From: Herpomyces periplanetae
Lineage: Eukaryota > Ascomycota > Laboulbeniomycetes > Herpomycetales > Herpomycetaceae
Length of the DNA: 64,000 nt
Assembly (NCBI GenBank): GCA_009733715.1
Contig: WMKJ01000014.1
Span: 1-64,000 of the forward strand
Reading direction: 5' to 3'
The notes under the pieces were generated by a model. That model did no database searches. It had not been told where the DNA came from and saw nothing but the letters and a program-made list of their open reading frames with translations. Of this stretch, positions 57,701 through 64,000 are shown piece after piece. The position numbers were made by a program, and so were the translations under genes. Position 1 is the stretch's first letter. Each line of letters starts with the position of its first letter.

Positions 57701-58269
57701 CTAAATTTGGTAATATCTGATCGAACGTTGGTTTGATTAAGACTCCCGGGTGAATTGGAGGTAGAGATAGGAGAATGTGTACTACTGTTAATAATGTCCT
57801 GACTAGGATTAATATCCAAATCCGAAGGTTCTGATACATTTGTAAATTGAGCGAAGTCTTGACCGAATTGTTGCATTTCAAGTACAAGTTTATCAGCACA
57901 AGCTTTAATAGGCATACCAGTACAGTGAAATCCAAGGGGGAGTAAAGCTTGACGATTAAGCATACGAGCCCAACCTGCCATGAATTCAACTTTACTCCAC
58001 GTAAAAGCATGTCCAACGTGCAAACGTCCGTTCATGTAAGGAAATGCCATAGTGCCGAAAAATTTCTGCTTGGGTAATGTGGTAGTATATTGTAAGGGAG
58101 GATTAACCTCGAAGATACGTTGTTTGGCCCATTCCAATTGAATTCTACGTTCAGCTTCACATAATAAATCCCGTTTTTCAGTACTTTCCATGCGCAATTT
58201 TCCCTTCAACTCATCCACTAACTTGGGAATTGAATCATCTTTAGACTCAATTTCACTCGACCGTGACAT
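54721..58269 (-). CDS. CDC60: Cytosolic leucyl-tRNA synthetase
   Basis: Charges tRNA-Leu in the cytosol. Single exon, 1182 residues from the ATG at 58269, which has an AAAATG context and starts a typical hydrophilic N-terminus. The frame is open upstream to an ATG at 58386 that would add 39 residues in a poor context. The HIGH motif is HVGH (in MNGRLHVGHAFTWSK), the KMSKS motif is intact in GEKMSKSSGNF, and the CP1 editing domain includes TLRPETMYGQT and an intact GTAVVTCVPSDSPDD. The overall length is about 90 residues above yeast (1090), mostly from a Ser/Asn-rich insert (about 55 residues, encoded near 57690-57850) before the KTGGARYQFQIM segment. Such an insert at this place varies among fungi. 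A GTCACGTG element lies 257 bases upstream of the chosen start. Confidence 0.94.
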   Translation of the reverse strand: MSRSSEIESKDDSIPKLVDELKGKLRMESTEKRDLLCEAERRIQLEWAKQRIFEVNPPLQYTTTLPKQKFFGTMAFPYMNGRLHVGHAFTWSKVEFMAGWARMLNRQALLPLGFHCTGMPIKACADKLVLEMQQFGQDFAQFTNVSEPSDLDINPSQDIINSSTHSPISTSNSPGSLNQTNVRSDITKFSTRKSKTVAKTGGARYQFQIMESLGIPRHEIFKFGDAKYWLDYFPRLTQQDLSEMGSRVDWRRSFVTTDRNPYFDSFVRWQMNKLREAGKIKFGKRYTVYSPLDGQACLDHDRSSGEGITIQEYTAIKLRVLEWAPNAIAALSKLPDTEKCKAVYFIAATLRPETMYGQTACFVGKDIVYGLYKARDGGLYVISEHAARNLAYQDILERWGEFTCVAQITGDNIIGTLVNAPLSVHSSGIRILPMLNIKDTKGTAVVTCVPSDSPDDVAMIMELRRKPEFYGINPEWANLDILPIINTPSWGNLTAVALVDSMKISSPRDLKQLAEAKDIAYKEGFYQGKMIYGDYLGMPVQEAKIQAKGKLISQGDAFVYAEPDGEVISRSGDVCVAALLDQWYLNYGRGETGGDDEWYSQVRDWIANDGVNTFSLESKRQFEQTLSWLSQWACARSYGLGTKLPWDESFLVESLSDSTMYMAYYTIAHYLHGDLFGNTPGLANVAPGDLTDEVWDYLFARRNTIPEACTIDRNMLQQMRSEFEYWYPMDYRVSGKDLVQNHLTFCLYTHAALLDEKFWPRGIRVNGHLLLNGEKMSKSSGNFLTLHEALKKFGADATRIALADAGDSIEDANFEESVANASILRLYELRKWMEESLCGVDVHQECILGVELNKRSEEVGEKFFDGVFMNDLREIVRDTRRYYDEGNFKAALKRGFYDAMGARDAYREACRSAGIDMSTGLIWLYVKVQSLCLAPIAPHFSEYVWKDILKQSTSVQYTEFVKMGTRDEEAQQNLAGKECILGEFDERISRLAGYMRATAGNILAAEGAHGKRIARLKKKAGGNNGKGGYDPGLKKRLYILVADAEPLWQQECLRIARECISEVEIEKEGAKNTFTIDMKKAIQRIPAAQRKRGSAYMQTLKRRVENDNITLEREISLEDELRVVELMKNALAKAVQRCTEVKVLRVSPEGKVLTQEGEQDEFPVEVIESAGPGDPGFYFENV

Positions 58270-58932
58270 TTTGCTTAATATACTCGAAAAATGTGTCCGG
58301 GAAAATCCCAATGAAGAAGTATATCGTAAAGGATGTATCCAACCAGGCAACCACGATTTCTGGACTTGTAACCCGTTATATGGCATTCAATGTGATAAAA
58401 TGTTTGAAAAAGCATTTAAAACAAATCAAATTCTTAAATATCAACTTGTCGGCAACCTAAGCTTTCATTTCTCCCTCAAAACCCTTTCCTCGCACAAACT
58501 TTTTACGCTTAAATCCTTGAACAATGTCACGTGCACCATACGCTACGGCTTAGGTAAGTAGAACCGAATGACGCATCGGGCGGGTGGCGGTGTAGGGCTG
58601 ACGTGGCTGGGGCGGGCGGGGGGGAGAAAAACGATGAAACAAGAAAAGCTAAAAGTTAAGTATGTACACATCTATTATTTCTAATGCAGGACTCAATAAC
58701 ACCGGAATGTCAAAATATAAACATATATTTACATAACCTAATGCGTATATAATAAATATACCCAAGATAATCGTGAGTAAAAAAGGTCAATTTTGACTTG
58801 CAAGACGAAACATAGTTAGATACGTATGTATGAGAGTTACTTGGGTTAAGTTGAATGAAATGTGAATGTATAGTCAGAGGGATATTTAACGGATAATTCC
58901 GCTCTGTAAAACAAACGTTTAAACAAGGTTGA
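58270..58932. other. Intergenic region PSR1 / LeuRS
   Basis: Spacer between two minus-strand genes, holding the LeuRS promoter. It contains GTCACGTG at 58526-58533 and a G-rich segment near 58575-58625. If the upstream ATG at 58386 is used, the LeuRS coding region would extend into it. Confidence 0.5.
58526..58533. promoter_or_regulatory. GTCACGTG site upstream of LeuRS
   Basis: A perfect GTCACGTG, the Cbf1-type E-box, 257 bases before the chosen LeuRS start. The same core occurs upstream of bL19m and of CTF8 (48254-48261). Function here is inference. Confidence 0.3.
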
Positions 58933-61381
58933 CTATAATGACACATCAAGGACGAGGCTAACATCACTAACTCGAGAGCTAGCTAAGTCTTCAAGTACGG
59001 GGATTAAATCGAGTAATTCGTTATCATGTGCATCGAAAAACCATGAACTAATGGGAAGAGCGTGCTGTGGATGAAGGATATACGATGTAGGAGAATTATC
59101 TATTATGATGGTATCTTTAAGATCACGTCCAACTTGTGAAAGATCCTGAAGTAAAAGGGTAAATTAAACACTACTCTTAGTATGAAAAATTTAGAAATTT
59201 CTTACCTTAACATAATTACCATGATGATTGTAACAACTTTCACGAAATAATCTGTGATGTACTACACCATGCACATCAAGTTGATCAAGGAGAGGATTTC
59301 CATACTTGGATACTGAAGCCGTAAAAACGACAATTTCGAACAATTCGCCAACTCGTTTCATAAATTCGTCAACTCCTGGTCGTTTAATAACGTATACATT
59401 GTGAAACCGGCCTTCAATTTCCACGGGAATTGTGAAATCCGAATGATTTAAAATCTATCGTCATCGTAGAATTAGCATATAATTTATATTATTTAATAGA
59501 ATTGATATGTGATTTGCAGAAACTTACTTTGAAGCTGCTATGAACGAGGGTCTCGTCAAGATCAAGGATTAAACATTTCCTGCCACGAAGTTCAGGGCGA
59601 ATGGGCGGTAAGAGATAACGTGGGGGTCCCATAAGCCCTGCGAAGAATTCGGGCTCAATTCCAAGTCCTGATGATGTTAAAGATGAGGACAAGGGAAGTG
59701 ATACTTGCTTCGATGATAATGTAGATGAATGTGATAACGATAGTGTTAGTCCATCTTGTCGACATGCAACTACACTGCCATTCTCATAGCTAATTGATGA
59801 TGAAGCCTCATCATCACTATCTGTACCATTCACCAAAGGTATATCGTACTGGGACAATGGTACAGACGGCCCAGTATCAGTTAATTCGATATCTTCATCA
59901 AGTTGTTGCTGTGGTAAAGTTCGATCTGCAATTAATAAATCCTCATCCTGTTGTATGGTTCGCATGGACAATGGATGTGGTAACTTTGGTAGTGCGGTTT
60001 CATGGCTCAGTTTAGATATTTTTCGACTTTTGTTTCGATTAGCGTTATCTTCAAGAGTATCGGGTTTCTGGTCGGCAGGATACGTTGCTAACTGTGATGG
60101 TACAACATTAACGGTCTCCTGTTTAGTTGTTTTTTCGCCTTTGGGAGGTCCAAAACATGGGAAGTAACTCCGTAATTGTTTTACACCGTAAAATTTACCG
60201 CTATACGGCTAAAATGTTAATATGAAAAGCATAGCACATGATGAGTCGAACAAATCGTAACCCAATGTTACTTACCGTGAGGATAATAATTTTGAATAAG
60301 AACTTCGAGATTTTTCTTTAAATAAATGATTAGATGCAGAATGAAATTTCTGGGGATGTTTCCGGAGAAAAAATCTTTCAAGAATACAATAATCTTGCAT
60401 AAATAATTCGGAAAACCGATTTGTATCAGACTCTCTGGCGTTTATTTTTTCTAATGAAGGTTTAACCATTAAATTTTCCCGGGTAATAGAGCAACAATTC
60501 AACAATGATATGAAGCGGCCAAAATTATTGCGAAACCGGGTATCATTTGCTGTTAACTTTGATTTTGACCTTACAGACCGAGGAGAGGATTCCGAATTAA
60601 GCTGACATTTTATTCTGTTGGGAAATGATGAGCCCTCTGACACTGCAGACTCAAGTACAGGTTTGCTAAGAATATTTTCACGGGGTAAAACATTCGTAGG
60701 AGCATTATCAGGGAGAGAAATTGGCCATGAACTTGAGGGTCGAGGCGTTGGAACCATTATAGAATCGTTTTGAGAAGTACTGACCAAGTGATTAGTCATG
60801 ATGTCGGGAGTATGAGATGAAGAGGCAGTTGAGCAGGACGGTGAAGGTAAATTAATGGCGGAAGAGCGCCCCGACCCGGCCGGAGGCAGTTTTAACGTGG
60901 AACCAAGGGATGTATTATCTAGGGTCATGTCACTGGTATGTTTAATAGGTAGAGTAGAATTGACAGCAGCTTGAGTTAGGTCTGGTGATAAGGCGTGAGA
61001 AGGAGATTGCAGTGGCAAAGATGTGGAAGAAATCGGGAAAGCCGAGGGAGTGGATGAGGATTTTAGGGAAGATGAAGATGATGGTGGAAAGGGAGAAGTT
61101 TGAGCTGGGATAGTATCGGGATTTCTTTGATCAATAGATTCAGTAGGAGGATCAAAATCGGGAGAAGAGAAGAAGGCAATGGCAAAAATATCACGGTCAG
61201 CGGATGATTTAGCGCTTGTAGTTGAGCTTGTAGCGTTAGATAATTCGACGGGTGATTCGGAGGCGCGTGAAAATGTATTTAGTAGAACAGCATCACGCAA
61301 CGCCAATTGACGATCGGATGAAGAAGTATCAGATGAAGTTGAAGCGCGGGAAGGTGATGAAGAAGAGGAAGAAAGGGCCAT
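58933..61381 (-). CDS. PSR1: PSR1/PSR2-type phosphatase (SCP/FCP-like HAD family)
   Basis: Plasma-membrane-associated phosphatase of the small CTD phosphatase family; in yeast Psr1/Psr2 serve the general stress and sodium response with Whi2. Four exons (61381-60276, 60200-59528, 59454-59206, 59145-58933; introns 75, 73 and 60 bases) join in phase to give 746 residues. The catalytic domain is C-terminal: the HAD nucleophile motif [13 protein letters not shown] (about residue 577-590), [39 protein letters not shown], and [20 protein letters not shown] to the end. The first 390 residues are Ser/Thr-rich and disordered. A PYFP-CFG-like Cys ([11 protein letters not shown], about residue 388) resembles the lipid-anchor Cys region of yeast Psr1 but lies internally here. 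The frame is open 57 bases upstream without ATG. Confidence 0.9.
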
Positions 61382-63680
61382 GACTAGGGTAGACGGTAGT
61401 TTATGGATAATAGTGAATTGAAAGGCATCTGGTAACAAATTAGGTTAAAGCATGATTGTAATGCTTCTAACGTGTGATGATGGCTAAGAGCAATGTAGAG
61501 AAGGTAAGTGTGTGCAAATAGTTGGATGTTTACATTGGAAGGGGAGTCCTATAAAGGAAAAGAAGAAAGGAATGATGATGTTGCTGCTGCTACTGCTGCT
61601 GCTGACTGCACAACGAAGGAAGAGTCGGCGGAGTGAGCATGAGCGGAATGGACCTTTGACAAAGTGTCCGTAGTCCACTCGTTCGTCAGTCCGACCCTCA
61701 GTCCTCCGTACGTGCCTTGCCTTGCCGTATTGGGGTAGAATGAATTCCCGTAATAAAGTTAACAAATTAGTAGAAGAATACACACACTGTGTAAAACGTG
61801 TGATACGTTTTCTATTGTGAAAATCCCACCATGTAGAAGCTTGTAAAAAATCCGATTAAAAAGATGCCCAACCGTGTGAACCAAGCGAGATTCCATTTAA
61901 AATATTCGATTTTTTGTATGCTGACTCAGCTAGAATTCGGAATGGCAAAATATGAAGCCGACCGTATTTGGAAAAGTTGACGCGTATGGGAGCGGAGGGG
62001 AGGAAAAGAGTCGCGCGAATAGAGAATCAAGTGATATTAGCAGTTAAGAGTTAACAGTTAGCGGTAAGCAGGATGCGGGAAGCGGGAAGCGGTGAAAAGC
62101 TAACGTTGAAACGTTCGTATAGTTTTGCTAGATGATTTTTAATCCATTTACTGTGGTCTATGCTAGTAGTTATAAGTTAGTGAGATGAGAGTATTGTAGA
62201 ATACCGCTGAGGAGAATGAAGGAGATAAGAGTTTTGTACAGTAAGGTTGGTATAATGTAGCTTCTAGTTTATCATGTACCCTATAAGTGGAAGTTATGGA
62301 AAAATATTTCTAACTGGTTTTTACAATATCCTGGACCAGATTGTTTATCCTGTGAAACTGATCCTTCAGCAATTCACCATCTAAATCATCATGTAACGTT
62401 AGACGATTCGGTAAGCCGATAAAATTTATCAAAATGTTTATCATCTAAGCTCTTATCGGGTTACCGAACCTTGATTATTTTATGTAGTACACGTGCACCC
62501 GACTGGCAGTAGTAAATTTGACTATTTTGCACGCCAATGTTTACCGTGCCGAAGGTAATATCGGCATGATTTGTACTAGTTGGAGTTAAAGACGACCAAG
62601 TAGATTTACTGAAGAAATTGGTACCCAAGTCCGCACGCCTGCCCTCCCGCCCACGCGTATGTATGCTTAACGAAAAATTTAGACATGAGTTTTGGGGAGA
62701 GGGAGGATATATTCTCAAGCCGTTCACAAACTACGCAAGGTCGTCCGGGTTAACTAACGGGAAAAATCTGGTATACGTATAGTTATTAAATTTTACTAGG
62801 CATAGACAGATAGTGTATACTTAGCTATTTTATAAGTAGATATGATAAGAAATGTGTGATATTATTGTTAACCAGTAGCTCGTTAAACGTTGGGTAGTAC
62901 TAGGAATAAATCGTCAAAGGCATTCCCACATACTATTACATTACGATTACACATGCGCTAAGCTCGTTTTAGTAGAGACTAAACTAGCTAATGTATAACG
63001 CGCACTATTATATACCAGATACCGGATACTGTACCGTACCGCACCGCACCATACCATGCCCTACCCGTCCTGTCTTTGTCATTGCGCGCGCCATCAAAAG
63101 AACGCTTTTAATCCCTTCGCAAAGAATCCCGAACCATCTACTGCCGGCTTAATTGGTGTACCAAGCGCGTAAACTAAGCTATCGTGGAACACACCCATCC
63201 CCAACTATTCGCCACTCGTTGCTCATCCTCCCGCATTCGCCACATCTCACCCGCTCCGTAGGGCTGAACTATAGAATTATTCGGGGTATTGAACCGTAGG
63301 TTAAGGATGGAATTCTATTTAATAGATAGACTACTTACCGCATATAATCAGTACCATGCTATTATACACAATCTTATAAAGGTTATTGTATACTTAGTTA
63401 AAATTTACTACGGAGATTTTCGTGTACTTTCGCGTTGAATTGAAACATGTCTCTGCATTTTACAACTTGTAGAAATATTTTACTTTTCAAAACGTCAAAA
63501 GCTCCATCACCAATGTATCTATCATATTATCCAAAACAGCCCTCAATTGCCGCTCAATCCATCCTAAATGTAGTTGTTAGGTTTCCCTTCAATTTGCCAT
63601 TCCCATGTGTCGCCGCGGCGTTACCAGTAAATTAATAAAAATATCTTGGTGATATATGCATGCTTAAAGCAAACATTCTG
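61382..63680. other. Long intergenic region upstream of PSR1
   Basis: A 2.3 kb spacer without a supported gene. It holds GAT/GCT trinucleotide repeats at about 61573-61606, probably in the PSR1 leader, and imperfect ACCGC/ACCGT/ACCAT pentamers at about 63030-63066. Short frames at 61484-61783, 62461-62727 and 63447-63635 show no motif. Confidence 0.5.
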
Positions 63681-64000
63681 TTAAACTTTTCTAGATTCAC
63701 TCTTCTCGTCAATTACTTCCTTACCACCCTCCTCTTTAACTGAACTACGGCTCAAATGATCCGTCTCTTCATGCATCAATACTCCACCCTCTTCATGACT
63801 ATCTCCATCGTTCTCTCTGTTGGTCCCTTCCTCTCTATCGTGATGGTCATGAAACGTTTGGTCTGGGCGATTACTCTCCCCACACTTTCCCGATCTCTCT
63901 ATCGTACAAATATCGTGAAATGCCCTGCGCACTCGTTTACGTAGCCTCCATCGATTACCCGCTTGTGTCACTTTCCAACTCCACTCATCCTTCTCATCCT
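63681..64000 (-). CDS. C-terminal fragment of an unknown protein (runs off the window)
   Basis: The minus-strand frame is open from the window end at 64000 to a stop at 63681, about 106 residues, without a start. It begins DEKDEWSWKVTQAGNRWRL and RKRVRRAFHDIC, a Trp- and Arg-rich segment that looks like the end of a folded domain. A strongly acidic, Glu/Asp/His-rich tail then ends in SESRKV. The composition and length argue for real coding sequence, but I do not recognise the family. The rest lies beyond 64000. Confidence 0.4.
   Translation of the reverse strand, partial: DEKDEWSWKVTQAGNRWRLRKRVRRAFHDICTIERSGKCGESNRPDQTFHDHHDREEGTNRENDGDSHEEGGVLMHEETDHLSRSSVKEEGGKEVIDEKSESRKV

Noticed and set aside
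61382-61438. Nineteen extra N-terminal codons of PSR1 before the ATG at 61381
   Set aside because: The upstream open part has no ATG in frame and begins only at a TTG. The ATG at 61381 has a good context.

Overview
The window looks like nuclear DNA of a filamentous ascomycete-type fungus. The evidence is: genes with several short introns (44 to 230 bases) that carry GT...AG ends and TACTAAC- or GCTAAC-like branch sites; a PRO11-type striatin; a complex I subunit (NDUFA12), which the budding-yeast Saccharomyces and fission-yeast lineages lack; a fungal MARVEL protein; a PSR1-type phosphatase; and a YBT1/MRP-type ABC transporter. I cannot name the species.

The layout has two parts. Bases 1 to about 21.7 kb are AT-rich and hold no convincing gene. 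This block contains three old, diverged copies of one unclassified repeat (5.2-6.2, 15.1-15.7 inverted, 17.6-18.4 kb), a long hairpin at 19.1 kb and a GC-richer island at 20.3-20.7 kb. At its inner edge (21.7-25.5 kb) lie two head-to-head multi-exon genes for probable secreted proteins with no recognised domain; one carries a QNPQPGN heptapeptide repeat. This resembles the AT-rich, gene-poor compartments in which fungal effector candidates often sit (inference).

From about 25.7 kb on the DNA is ordinary gene space with housekeeping genes. In order: mitochondrial ribosomal protein bL19m (-), striatin (+), heat-shock factor (-), an ABCC transporter (-), NDUFA12 (-), phosphatidylglycerophosphate synthase PGS1 (+), a MINDY deubiquitinase (+), DPH3 (-), CTF8 (-), a MARVEL protein (-), an AYR1-like short-chain dehydrogenase (-), an uncharacterised type II membrane protein (+), the CENP-S/MHF1 histone-fold protein (+), cytosolic leucyl-tRNA synthetase (-), a PSR1-type phosphatase (-), and the C-terminal end of an unknown gene (-).

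Several products act in shared processes without forming an operon. bL19m, NDUFA12 and PGS1 serve mitochondrial translation, complex I and cardiolipin synthesis. CTF8 and CENP-S act in sister-chromatid cohesion and centromere or fork repair. LeuRS and DPH3 act in translation. Exon joins were worked out by hand from reading phase and splice signals. They were phase-consistent in every gene listed with a full structure; the 5' end of NDUFA12 and the 3' end of the 21.7-23.0 kb gene remain open.
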